Source of the DNA: Aquimarina rhabdastrellae
GTDB lineage: Bacteria > Bacteroidota > Bacteroidia > Flavobacteriales > Flavobacteriaceae
Reading direction: 5' to 3'
Assembly: GCA_947387485.1 (NCBI GenBank)
Contig: CANDNT010000005.1
Coordinates: forward strand, 124,001 to 188,000
Length of the DNA: 64,000 nt
Positions 18,501-26,873 of the stretch are shown here, one piece after another. The notes beneath the pieces are model-generated. The model was not told the origin of the DNA, did no database searches, and saw only the letters and a list, made by a program, of their open reading frames with translations. The translations under genes and the position numbers were made by a program. Numbering within the stretch: position 1 is the first letter of the stretch; the number at the start of each line of letters is the position of its first letter.

Positions 18501-21416
18501 GATGATTATGTAGGAAGAGAACCTATTCTAAATATTACTTTTTTAAATATTTCGAATCAAAATATTGTCGATTTTACAGGTTTAGAGGCTTTTGAAAACC
18601 TAGAAGAGTTAAGGTGTTTTAATATCCCAATTACAGATTTAGATCTAAGAGCCAATACAAAATTGAAAGTAGTAGAAGCAAATAGTATGAATCTAAATAC
18701 TATAAATGTAACAGGATTAACTAATTTGACTGCACTTAGAATAAATACCAATAACTTGACCAATCTTGATGTTTCTACAAATCTGGCTTTAGAAAACCTA
18801 AGTTTATCATATAACTCACTAACAGCAATCAATATAAGTAATAATATAGCATTAAGAGACTTGAGAATAGTTGATAATGGTCTTATTACTCTCGATGTAT
18901 CAAATAATAGTAACCTTGTTAGCTTATATTGTAGTGAAAATGCATTAATGGCATTAGATGTAAGTAATAATTCAATGTTAGAAACTTTGAGTTGTGGAGG
19001 AAATCAAATAACATCAATAGATGTAAGTATGCTTACTAATATAACTGACTTATTTATTGATGATACGCCTACGCTTACTGCGCTAGATGTATCTAGTAAT
19101 CTAAATCTTGAAGATATAGGAGTAAATAATACAGCTATAGCACTTTTGGATTTAACAAATAATACAAAATTAATTGAAGCGTATATTAATGATACAGCTA
19201 TAACTACATTAGATTTTAGTAACAGTCCAGATATCGAATATATTGAGTGTAGGAACAATGAGTTAACTACATTAAATATAAAAAATGGAAATAATAGCAG
19301 ATCAATAGAATTGTATGCTACAGGGAATCCAAATTTAACCTGTGTTGAGGTTGATGACCCTACAGCATCGTATTTAAGTTCTTGGGAAATAGATCCTACG
19401 GCAAGCTTTGCAGAATACTGCGAGTTAACTTATGTACCTAATGATAATTTTGAAGCCTTATTAGAAGCAAGAGGTTTAGGAAATGGAATTGACAATGACG
19501 ATTATGTTTATACAGGCTTAATTTCTGTAGAAACATCACTAATCATTCAAGATCAAAATATAACTGATGTTACAGGAATTGAAGATTTTGAATCTCTTGA
19601 ATTATTATTGTTACGTAGATCCAATGTCGCTAGTATAGATTTGTCTCAAAATACTAAACTAACACACTTAAACCTTACTGATAATAATCTAACAACTATT
19701 GATCTCGCAAATAATATTATGCTAGAAGAATTATATATAGATAACAATACATTGGGAGCTATAGATATTTCTTCATTAACGGCATTAACAACATTAGGTG
19801 CTTCGAATACGGGGATTAATACTTTGGATATTTCAAATAACTCAGTTATAAGAGTATTAGCTCTTAATGATAATCAATTAACTAGGTTAGATGTTTCTGC
19901 ATATCCAAATATAACTCAAGTAAGAGTCGCAAATAACCAATTAGAATCTTTAAATGTAGCAAATGGAACTAATACTGGTTTTACGTGGTTTGATGCTTCT
20001 GGTAACTCGAATTTGACCTGTATAAAAGTGGATGATATAAATGGAGATTTTAGTTTATGGACAAAAGATGATATTGCTACTTATGCCCAGTATTGTGAAT
20101 TGACCTATGTGCCAGATGATAATTTTGAAAACTATTTAGAAACACATGATACTTCAGGAAATGTTGTAAGTATAGGAGATGCCACTAGCTTAGGAAATGG
20201 AATTGCTAATGATGATCAAGTTGCTACCTTAAAAATAGAAACGGTAACTACATTAAATATTGAAAGTCAAAGTATAGCAGATCTTACAGGTATAGCCGAT
20301 TTTATCGCACTAGAATCTCTTAATTGTGACTATAATGACTTAACTACTTTAGGCATAACACACAATACTAACTTAAAGATTTTAAATGCGGCAGAGAATG
20401 ATTTTACAACAATAGATTTAACACCTAATACCTCACTTGAAGAAGTAAACTTAAGATCAAATAAGATAACTAGTTTACTAATTGATAACAATCCTAATTT
20501 AAAAGAATTAAATGTAGGTAAAAATCGATTAACAACATTAGATGTAACGTCGTGTATACAAATAGAAGAACTTGTAGTACATCAAAACCTATTAACAACA
20601 CTAGATGTTAGAAATGGAAACAATAATTTGATCACTAATTTCTTTGCATTGTATAATCCAGATTTGAGTTGTATAAAAGTAGATAACCCATCAGCAGGAT
20701 ATTTAGCAAGTTGGGAAAAAGATGACACAGCTAGTTTTAGTGAAAATTGTGAACTAACGGTAGAACCTTATGTGTATTTACAAGGGGCGTATATCAACCC
20801 TAATAGTGGAGAAGAGCATTTAATGAGAGATGATTTAAGAATAGCAGGGTTGATACCTACAACATCTCCATATACAGATGCGCTTACTTGTGATACTAGT
20901 GTATTTAATACAGAAGGGAATACAGCTGTAGTAGATTGGATTGAAATGCAATTGAGAGACAAGAATGATCCTTCGATAATTATTGAAGCAAAGTCAGCAT
21001 TTTTATTACGAAATGGGGCTATCGTAGCGGTAGATGGAATCTCTAAGGTGACTTTTACGGCAGAAGAAGGAGACTATTTTATAGCAATACAGCATAGAAA
21101 TCATTTACCAATAATAACAAATGAAGCAAAGACTATTGATTTTTCAGCAGCATTTACTTTAAACCTTAATGATGACCCTTTAAAAATAAGAGGAGGGACT
21201 AATGCAGTTATGGCTATGGAAAATGGTGTTTTTGCTATGATTGGTGGAGATTATAATAAAAATGGTCAAATACAAAATTCAGATGTTATTTCAGTTATTC
21301 AATTATTAGGAGGAGCCGATTATAACTCTGGAGATCTAGATATGAATGGTCAAATTCAAAATACAGATATTAATAATATAATAAATCCAAACCTTGGGAA
21401 AGGACAGCAATTTTAA
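15600..21416 (+). CDS. Giant secreted leucine-rich-repeat protein ending in a dockerin-like segment
   Basis: This is a 1938-residue secreted protein with a signal peptide (residues 1-20). It has six modules beginning at about residues 23, 324, 608, 933, 1278 and 1503. Each opens with a V/IPDxxFExxLExxx cap and an xLGNGIxNDD-type segment, followed by LRRs of the form LTSLDVSxNxxLxxLxxxxNx. Each module closes with a LxCIxVDDPxA-type unit. Residues ~1720-1870 form a beta domain. The C-terminus (~1881-1938) has two Ca-binding-like loops, DYNKNGQIQNSD and DLDMNGQIQNTD, typical of dockerin repeats. It lacks a T9SS sorting domain. The next gene, 11 bases downstream, supplies one, so the pair is probably one operon and one surface complex. 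Confidence 0.85.
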   Translation: MKRNLLVAFCLVFSCFIWGQETYVPDDNFENYLETHDINGNVVAIGDATSLGNGIANDDYITTSKIVAITSLNIASEMIADITGIEDFEGLEVLDFSNNGVGDFDLSSNINLKELNCASNGISNMDISSNINLEILNASDNGYTSFDVSTNSKLKFLDISNSGATTLNLGTISALEELHLSHNQLTTLNISNLINLAVLDCEANYNLNITDFSTLINLRNLNCTDTNLRSLDLSHNLLLETVSLNNLSGFDIDLSSNTALTSISAMNSDLTSLNVKNGNNVNIISFDARFNQFSCIQVDDPTASYLNTWRKDNTTTFNLDCSETNIPDLDFEYYLEHHDANGNMVTVGSPNSLGNGKIDDGYVLTSRIAGVTSLNIAELSIGELIGIEDFTALEILDVSRNNFNDIDVSSLSNLKELYCHNVFVPIIDVSSNLNLEKLIINEANCTQLTLGENTALKELNINTNSITALDITDLTALEIFNAANNYRLEITDFSSLTNLKNLNFNDTGIRSLDVSSNTGLEVLSINNVTGFDVDLSANTALTSFSANESDLSSINIKNGNNTNITYFDARLNSLTLSCIQVDDPNASYLNTWLKDANVSFSLDCRETNVPDDNFENYLETHDADGNTVVIGDVTSMGNGIANDNKVYTSRIENVVDLNISNLGITDVTGISGFKAIQKLRCNDNNLTSLDLSENLALENLDCYKNNLSSINISQNRALTIIQCFRNELTTLDVSNNIALTRIDVFRNQLSVLDISNNTELTSLSCARNQIGNLDLSNNSKLERLSCYDNNLTSLDTTNLPALTNLDCVENDITSLDLSQNPELQYLQVYENQLTSLDVSKNVKLIELYAEYNEITSLDVSKNTVLKDLSCYSNQLTYLNMRNGNNVNLDSRDFDITDNPGLTCVAVDDPTYATTTFTDKDSQTVYSTFCNTIYVPDDIFEAYLETHNSTGATVPVGDPTSMGNGIANDDYVGREPILNITFLNISNQNIVDFTGLEAFENLEELRCFNIPITDLDLRANTKLKVVEANSMNLNTINVTGLTNLTALRINTNNLTNLDVSTNLALENLSLSYNSLTAINISNNIALRDLRIVDNGLITLDVSNNSNLVSLYCSENALMALDVSNNSMLETLSCGGNQITSIDVSMLTNITDLFIDDTPTLTALDVSSNLNLEDIGVNNTAIALLDLTNNTKLIEAYINDTAITTLDFSNSPDIEYIECRNNELTTLNIKNGNNSRSIELYATGNPNLTCVEVDDPTASYLSSWEIDPTASFAEYCELTYVPNDNFEALLEARGLGNGIDNDDYVYTGLISVETSLIIQDQNITDVTGIEDFESLELLLLRRSNVASIDLSQNTKLTHLNLTDNNLTTIDLANNIMLEELYIDNNTLGAIDISSLTALTTLGASNTGINTLDISNNSVIRVLALNDNQLTRLDVSAYPNITQVRVANNQLESLNVANGTNTGFTWFDASGNSNLTCIKVDDINGDFSLWTKDDIATYAQYCELTYVPDDNFENYLETHDTSGNVVSIGDATSLGNGIANDDQVATLKIETVTTLNIESQSIADLTGIADFIALESLNCDYNDLTTLGITHNTNLKILNAAENDFTTIDLTPNTSLEEVNLRSNKITSLLIDNNPNLKELNVGKNRLTTLDVTSCIQIEELVVHQNLLTTLDVRNGNNNLITNFFALYNPDLSCIKVDNPSAGYLASWEKDDTASFSENCELTVEPYVYLQGAYINPNSGEEHLMRDDLRIAGLIPTTSPYTDALTCDTSVFNTEGNTAVVDWIEMQLRDKNDPSIIIEAKSAFLLRNGAIVAVDGISKVTFTAEEGDYFIAIQHRNHLPIITNEAKTIDFSAAFTLNLNDDPLKIRGGTNAVMAMENGVFAMIGGDYNKNGQIQNSDVISVIQLLGGADYNSGDLDMNGQIQNTDINNIINPNLGKGQQF

Positions 21417-21427
21417 AACCTACTACT

Positions 21428-22519
21428 ATGAAAATTAAAAATGTTCTAACGAAACAAATAACATTCATTTTATTGATGTTATTAGGATGTAGCAAAATGA
21501 TTTCTCAAGATATCAATTTTACTTTTGCAAATGCTCAAGTGACTAGTGATGGGGTAGATCATTATTATGATGCAGATATAATGATTGCGAGCACCATCGA
21601 TTTTAAACTAGGATCGGGACAATTATACTTGACGTATAATACCGCTGCTTTTGGCGAAAATATTCATGCTAACAATGCAATAACATACTCACAACCTAAC
21701 GGAACTATTTTAGCCGAAGAATATGGAGGTTTTGAAGCATATAAAGATTTTATCCAAAACGATAATACTTCATCTAGAGTTTCTTTGGCTTTTCAGCAAG
21801 GGCTAAGTGCTGGAGCTATTACAACCAATAATGTCACAGCAACGCCTAGAGCTTTATTACATATTAGAATTAAGTTTATAGATGTTAACGAAGAGCCTAT
21901 GATTGCTTTTGAAACAGGAGCAGTATATCTCGATCAGTTCTATACTGCATGTGGACCTACAGTCAGCAGTGATTTTGCAAATTGTACAGGAGCACCAGGA
22001 ATGCAATTAATTAATGATACTTTTGATTCCACAAATTCACCAGATACAACAGCACCAGTCATTACACTTACAGGTGATAATCCACAAGAAATTTTATTAG
22101 GTTCTGGTTATACAGAATTAGGAGCGACTACAGATGATGGATCAACAGTAACAATTAATGACTCAGCCTTTGTTGATGCAATTGGAGCATATACAATTTA
22201 TTATGATGCTACAGATATAGTAGGTAATACAGCCATGCAAGTATCAAGAGAAGTTAATGTGGTAACCGTATTAAGTGTTGTAGATCATGAATTGAATCAA
22301 ATACAATTAACTCCAAACCCAGTCACGAATCACTTTAAGATTTCGGGAATATCAAATAATGCTCAAATCAGTATATATGATATGAATGGACGTAACTTGA
22401 AAAAAATACATATGACTAATGATCAATTAACATCAGTAGAAGAATTACCTATAGGGGTATATTTTGTTAGAATAACTCAAGGAAACGAAAGAAAAGTTAT
22501 TAAGGTGGTTAAAAATTAA
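21428..22519 (+). CDS. T9SS-sorted protein with cohesin-like and Ig-like domains
   Basis: This 363-residue secreted protein has four parts. Residues 1-26 are a signal peptide. Residues ~28-200 are a beta-rich domain with FKLGSGQLYLTYNTAAFG and a final LLHIRIKFIDVNEEPMIAFE strand pair that resemble a cohesin fold. Residues ~208-280 are an HYR/DUF5011-like Ig domain starting APVITLTGDNPQEILLGSGY. Residues ~290-363 are a type A T9SS C-terminal domain (LTPNPVTNHFKISG, then IYDMNGR and LPIGVYFVRI). Such tails direct secretion through PorU-type machinery and attachment to the cell surface. A role as anchor for the dockerin-like LRR protein upstream is inference from domain pairing and spacing. Confidence 0.82.
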   Translation: MKIKNVLTKQITFILLMLLGCSKMISQDINFTFANAQVTSDGVDHYYDADIMIASTIDFKLGSGQLYLTYNTAAFGENIHANNAITYSQPNGTILAEEYGGFEAYKDFIQNDNTSSRVSLAFQQGLSAGAITTNNVTATPRALLHIRIKFIDVNEEPMIAFETGAVYLDQFYTACGPTVSSDFANCTGAPGMQLINDTFDSTNSPDTTAPVITLTGDNPQEILLGSGYTELGATTDDGSTVTINDSAFVDAIGAYTIYYDATDIVGNTAMQVSREVNVVTVLSVVDHELNQIQLTPNPVTNHFKISGISNNAQISIYDMNGRNLKKIHMTNDQLTSVEELPIGVYFVRITQGNERKVIKVVKN

Positions 22520-22596
22520 ATTAAAAATTGAGATAACAGCTTATGAAAATAAAAAATCTAGTTTTGTATTAATTAGATCTTTTGAATTAAATTATA

Positions 22597-22634
22597 AAAA
22601 AGGATTTGAATTTTATATATTCAAATCCTTTTTT
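22597..22634 (+). terminator. Strong terminator between the LRR operon and the cyclase
   Basis: A 14-bp perfect stem (22597-22610 with 22620-22633) with a 9-base loop ends in T-rich sequence. It lies only about 13 bases before the TTG taken as the cyclase start, so it could act on cyclase expression as well. Confidence 0.88.
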
Positions 22635-22646
22635 AATGATAATAAA

Positions 22647-23729
22647 TTGAATTTGAAAAACAGTATTTATAATTACATTAAAGTATTTAGAGAATCAATT
22701 ATATTCTGGACAATAATGTTAGGAATGTTTTCTGTATTCAGGTACTATGGAGTTCCAGATGAGGCTGGTGTGCAGATAAGTAAAGAATATGAAGGTGCTT
22801 ATGAATTACCAAGATCATTAATTATTTTCTCAATTTTCGGTTTTTTAATAGGTATAGTTAATGCCTGTATAGAAATTATTTTTGATCGATTTGTACCCAA
22901 ACGATTACCTATATGGTTTAATTTGTTTATTACTTCGTTTGCTTATTTAACTATGGTAATACTTATTGCTACAGTAATAATCGAAAATATTAATAACATC
23001 TACAATTTAGATTTAAATAACGATTTTGGATGGTGGAGACAGGACAAAACGTTTAGAGTAATAATGCTCTATATCTTTTTTATGGGAACCCTATACGCTT
23101 TTATTAAAATAGTGAATGATAAATTCGGTAAAGGAGTATTACTAAAAATGTTATTAGGAAAATATAAAACACCTAAAGAAGAAAAACGCATATTTATGTT
23201 TTTAGATTTAAAATCATCAACGACATATGCAGAACGATTAGGACACCAACGATATAGTCAATTTATACAGGATTGTTTTTATGACCTTAATGATATCGTA
23301 GAACAATATGAAGCAGAAATTTATCAATATGTAGGGGATGAAGCAGTGCTAAGTTGGCCTTATAAAAAGGGAATAAAGCGTAATAATTGTATAGCACTTT
23401 TCTTTTCGTTTGAAGAGAGATTACAAGGTAAAAAAGATTATTATATAAAAAAACATGGAGTATTTCCAGAGTTTAAAGCTGGAGTACATGGAGGCGTACT
23501 CATCGTAGCCGAAGTAGGTATTGTTAAAAAAGAACTAGCCTACCATGGCGATGTGATTAATACAGCAGCACGTATACAAGGAGAGTGCAATAATTATGAA
23601 GCAACATTAATAATCTCTGAAGACTTATTAACCCAATTAGATACAAAAGATTACCAAGAAAAACATCTAGGAAATGTAAGATTAAAAGGGAAGAAAAAAG
23701 AAATAAATATTTATAAGATTACTTCTTAA
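22647..23729 (+). CDS. Membrane-bound class III adenylate/guanylate cyclase
   Basis: This 360-residue protein has about four membrane helices in residues 15-170 followed by a class III nucleotide cyclase domain (about 180-360). The first metal-binding Asp is D187 in FLDLKSST and the second is D231 in YVGDEAVLSW. YHGDVINTAARIQ is the conserved helix near the transition-state residues. It likely makes cAMP or cGMP; the substrate-specifying residues cannot be assigned safely. The start used is TTG at 22647, because no in-frame ATG precedes the first helix. A TAGTTTTG box at 22559-22566 upstream of the terminator hairpin is a possible promoter. Confidence 0.85.
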   Translation: MNLKNSIYNYIKVFRESIIFWTIMLGMFSVFRYYGVPDEAGVQISKEYEGAYELPRSLIIFSIFGFLIGIVNACIEIIFDRFVPKRLPIWFNLFITSFAYLTMVILIATVIIENINNIYNLDLNNDFGWWRQDKTFRVIMLYIFFMGTLYAFIKIVNDKFGKGVLLKMLLGKYKTPKEEKRIFMFLDLKSSTTYAERLGHQRYSQFIQDCFYDLNDIVEQYEAEIYQYVGDEAVLSWPYKKGIKRNNCIALFFSFEERLQGKKDYYIKKHGVFPEFKAGVHGGVLIVAEVGIVKKELAYHGDVINTAARIQGECNNYEATLIISEDLLTQLDTKDYQEKHLGNVRLKGKKKEINIYKITS

Positions 23730-23742
23730 AAATAGATTAATA

Positions 23743-23786
23743 AAAACCAATAAAGCATAGCTTGATAGCTATGCTTTATTGGTTTT
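23743..23786. terminator. Bidirectional terminator
   Basis: A perfect 20-bp stem (23743-23762 with 23767-23786) with a 4-base loop separates the converging cyclase and lipoprotein genes. Runs of A and T at the ends allow function in both directions. Confidence 0.92.
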
Positions 23787-23799
23787 ATAGCTTTTATGA

Positions 23800-24546
23800 T
23801 TAAATCAAATGAATTTCTCCTGTTTCAAGATTTAATAGATAAGAATTTCCATTAGTAAAATCAATTTGAGCTTCATCTTCGTTTAAAAAAGTAACCGAAC
23901 CATTAAATGAATTAACAGTATCACTTTCGCTATAAGCGGCACTTAAAGTAAAGGTAGAAGTACCAGAAGTGATATAACTAGTAGACTTGTCAACATTTAA
24001 ACCTGTAAAAGACATGGAATAAACCGTATCTAAGCTATCTTGATAAACCTTTGAAAACCAATTTCCATCACGACGATAAGAACCACTATAAATTTCATGT
24101 GTAGTAGTATCTTCTAATCCAGTTACAATAAAACTAGCTTCAACATCTTCTTGAGAGGTGAAATATATTGCATCGGTATTTTGAAGTGCTGTAATGTTAT
24201 AGGAAATTTGTTCGACAGGAATACAAGATTTGGCATAGCTTTCGTCAAATTGATAAATTGAAGTAACATTTCCAAAAATTGAAGAATAATGTAATGTACC
24301 GCTATTAGATGCTTGTTCTTCACAGTTGAGGTTATTAGCTATTTGAGTACTTACATAATTAATATTAGAAGCGATACCATAAGTATTATATGCTAGAGAA
24401 GTCGCCACAATTTCGGCAGCTCTTTCTTCAGATACTATAATGACAATAGTGTTATCATCATTTGTATCACAAGCTGTAAATGATAGTCCCAAGACAGCAA
24501 TAACGATTAATGTTAATTTGTTAAAATTACTTTTTAGTGTTTTCAT
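23800..24546 (-). CDS. Uncharacterised lipoprotein
   Basis: This 248-residue predicted lipoprotein has a signal peptide ending SFTAC, with Cys26 as the lipid site. The mature part is beta-rich and polar, with Asp/Ser/Thr-rich strands and two cysteines near residues 74 and 108. I recognise no family. The upstream region carries a terminator-like hairpin (24567-24603) in the would-be leader. Single-gene unit. Confidence 0.65.
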   Translation of the reverse strand: MKTLKSNFNKLTLIVIAVLGLSFTACDTNDDNTIVIIVSEERAAEIVATSLAYNTYGIASNINYVSTQIANNLNCEEQASNSGTLHYSSIFGNVTSIYQFDESYAKSCIPVEQISYNITALQNTDAIYFTSQEDVEASFIVTGLEDTTTHEIYSGSYRRDGNWFSKVYQDSLDTVYSMSFTGLNVDKSTSYITSGTSTFTLSAAYSESDTVNSFNGSVTFLNEDEAQIDFTNGNSYLLNLETGEIHLI

Positions 24547-24566
24547 TTTTAATGTATTTAACTTTT

Positions 24567-24603
24567 AAAAAAAGAGACTCTCTTTTACAAGAGCCTCTTT
24601 TAA
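24567..24603 (-). terminator. Terminator-like hairpin upstream of the lipoprotein gene
   Basis: Read on the minus strand, AAAGAGGCTC and GAGTCTCTTT pair with one mismatch and are followed by T7. It may end the metallophosphoesterase operon, whose stop lies 350 bases upstream, or act as an attenuator for the lipoprotein gene. Confidence 0.6.
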
Positions 24604-24956
24604 AACCTAATTGTTCAACAGTGTACTTAAAATGTCAACAAACTATTATCAAAATTGTAGTTAAATGTAATCGATATCTTAATGAGTTATTCTATTTATG
24701 AATATCGCAAGCAATAAAATAAAATCATAGAGGGATTATAGTAACTGATAATAGCAATTGATTTAATTACACAGTTCAAAAGTATCGTCTAACTTTTCTG
24801 TAATTAAGGAAAAGAAAGTGAAGCGACACAAAAAGAAAGTGAAATGACTAAAGTGGGAATTGAATAAAAAAGGGTATGTCAGATAAAAACTTTCAAATAC
24901 AAATTAGGATTTTTTTAATCGTTGAACATTAATGTTATAATATAGCAGGCTAGTGA
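24604..24956 (-). other. Gene-free stretch before the lipoprotein gene
   Basis: No ORF is visible. On the minus strand TACTTTTG (24784-24777) matches the -7 consensus, which would place the hairpin at 24567-24603 inside the leader. Two short direct repeats AAAGAAAGTGAA lie near 24814 and 24834. Confidence 0.4.
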
Positions 24957-26189
24957 TCAAATAGGTTTAATTCCTTTTTTAAGATTGATTACTGTTATTT
25001 CTGGCCAAATACCAATTCTACCTGGATAAGCTAAAAAACCAAAACCTCTATTTACATTTAAGAATCTATTATTTTCTTTATAGATACCAGCCCAATATTT
25101 GTAGCGCCATTTGATGGGACTCCACTTAAACCATCCAGGTATTTCTATACCCATTTGCATACCATGAGTATGGCCACTCAGCGTTAAATGATAATGAGTT
25201 TTATGTTTTACTATTTTTTCTTCCCAATGGGTAGGATCGTGACTCAATACTATTTTAAAATCACTAGAAGATATTCCAGCAGAAGCGAGATTTAAATCGC
25301 CTTTTTGTTTAAATCCTTTTCCCCAGTTTTCAACACCAATAATAGCAATACGATCGTTATTTTTAGTGATAAAACGATTCTCATTAAGCAAAAGATCAAA
25401 ACCAATCTCTTTTTGAATAGCTTTTAAAGCTTCGAGATTTTGTTCTTTTTGCATAGCATTTTCCCATTGTACATAATCACCATAATCATGATTCCCTAGA
25501 ATAGAATACATACCATCTTTGGCATGAAGTTTAGTAAATACAGCTTTCCAAGGTTCCATTTCTGTAGCAGTAAGATTTACCATGTCACCAGTAAATAGTA
25601 TAACATCAGATTGCTGTTTATTTATTAAGTCAACAGCATAAGTTATCTTTTCTTTATTGTCAAAACTACCACTGTGTAAATCACTGATTTGAGTAAGTTG
25701 ATAGCCATTGAAAGCTTCAGGTAAATCTTCAAAATACAAGGTGTATTTTAATACTTTAAAGTTATATTTTCCTTTAATGATGCCATATAAGAGTGACGTA
25801 AAAGGAATTGCAGCCAGTCCTAATGCCAATTGCTTTACAAAAATTCTTCTAGAAGGGATGTAAAGTGTTTCTTTAGTCGAGTTAGAAGTGCTTAAATATG
25901 TATAAAAAGCCTTTATAAACCTAAACAGATCCTCGCCTAGAAATAATAAAGCTATGACCAATTTAGAAATATAAACGATAAGAAAAATACCTGTAATGAT
26001 ATTAGATGTTTGAATAGATAATGAAGATCTACCAATAGTATAAATATAAAGAATTCCTCCTAGTATTAATACACTAGAGAATATATAACTTATTTTAATC
26101 CAGATATGATGAGAAAAAGACTTTATAAGTTGAAAACCATAAAAATCTATTATGGCAATAGCAAGGCAAAAAAGAAAGAATCTAAGCAT
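24957..26189 (-). CDS. Membrane-anchored metallophosphoesterase (YkuE/calcineurin type)
   Basis: This 410-residue protein has three to four N-terminal helices (residues 1-90) and a short helix near 117-138, then a calcineurin-like phosphoesterase domain. The metal ligands are D170 and H172 in ISDLHSGS, D202 in FTGDMVN, GNHDYGD at 232-238, and the late LSGHTHGMQMG. The family removes phosphate from diverse substrates; YkuE homologues act at the cytoplasmic membrane. It overlaps the upstream NAD(P)-binding protein gene by 8 bases, so it is the last gene of a three-gene operon with two Rossmann oxidoreductases. Confidence 0.9.
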   Translation of the reverse strand: MLRFFLFCLAIAIIDFYGFQLIKSFSHHIWIKISYIFSSVLILGGILYIYTIGRSSLSIQTSNIITGIFLIVYISKLVIALLFLGEDLFRFIKAFYTYLSTSNSTKETLYIPSRRIFVKQLALGLAAIPFTSLLYGIIKGKYNFKVLKYTLYFEDLPEAFNGYQLTQISDLHSGSFDNKEKITYAVDLINKQQSDVILFTGDMVNLTATEMEPWKAVFTKLHAKDGMYSILGNHDYGDYVQWENAMQKEQNLEALKAIQKEIGFDLLLNENRFITKNNDRIAIIGVENWGKGFKQKGDLNLASAGISSSDFKIVLSHDPTHWEEKIVKHKTHYHLTLSGHTHGMQMGIEIPGWFKWSPIKWRYKYWAGIYKENNRFLNVNRGFGFLAYPGRIGIWPEITVINLKKGIKPI

Positions 26190-26871
26190 CTGTAGTTGAT
26201 AATTTATTGTCCCAATTAGAAAGTGTTAGTACCTCGTTTCGAGAATAAGATACTATTGGAGTTTGATTTTTTTTATAAAAACTATTCAGCATTGCTTTGG
26301 CTACCAGTTTAGCTTTTATAGGTTGATGTTTTTGTAGTGAAGGGAATAGTTTTGAAAGCAATAAAAATAGAGGTAGCGCTAGTTTTTCGCCTAATCGTTT
26401 TTGAGTTCTTTGACCTAATAATCCATTAGGCTTAATAAATGTTATTGTTTTAAATGGGAGTAATTTAATTTGTTCTTCTAATTCAGCTTTCATTTTTCGA
26501 TAATAATTAACAGTATTTATTTTTGCCCAAGGAGAAGAAACTAAAACATAATGCGTAACGCCGTTTTGAACCCCACATTTAGCTGCTTGATATTGATACA
26601 TATAATCAACTAATCGTTGTTGCTGTTTACTTCCTGCTTGTTTTAAAGTAGTACCTAGAGATGAGAAAAGAACATCTCCTTTAATATACCTTAAGTAATG
26701 ATGAGTGTTATTAAAATCAATAATACATTCTGTTATTTTGGGGTGATTAAAATTAGTTTTTCTACGCGTAATTAATTTTAATTCTTTGCAGTTAGTATCT
26801 TCAATTAAATAGCGTACTAGATGACTTCCAGTTAGTCCAGTTGCCCCTAGAATAATAGCAGTAAACCTCAT
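26182..26871 (-). CDS. NAD(P)-binding Rossmann protein (HTATIP2-like)
   Basis: This 229-residue atypical SDR has the nucleotide-binding motif ILGATGLTGSHLVRYL at the N-terminus and the signature YVLVSSPWA with a later YYRKMKAELEEQI helix in place of the YxxxK region. It resembles the NmrA/HTATIP2 branch, in which function is often regulatory or unknown. I start at the ATG at 26871, two bases after the upstream stop, instead of the TTG at 26877. It overlaps the downstream phosphoesterase gene by 8 bases. Confidence 0.82.
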   Translation of the reverse strand: MRFTAIILGATGLTGSHLVRYLIEDTNCKELKLITRRKTNFNHPKITECIIDFNNTHHYLRYIKGDVLFSSLGTTLKQAGSKQQQRLVDYMYQYQAAKCGVQNGVTHYVLVSSPWAKINTVNYYRKMKAELEEQIKLLPFKTITFIKPNGLLGQRTQKRLGEKLALPLFLLLSKLFPSLQKHQPIKAKLVAKAMLNSFYKKNQTPIVSYSRNEVLTLSNWDNKLSTTDA

Positions 26872-26873
26872 AA

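Noticed and set aside
18307..18513. 68-residue plus-strand ORF inside the LRR gene
   Set aside because: It is an alternative frame of the LRR coding sequence.
15600..21416. Many minus-strand ORFs within the LRR gene
   Set aside because: They are antisense shadows of Leu/Asn/Ser-rich coding sequence with no start context or family resemblance.
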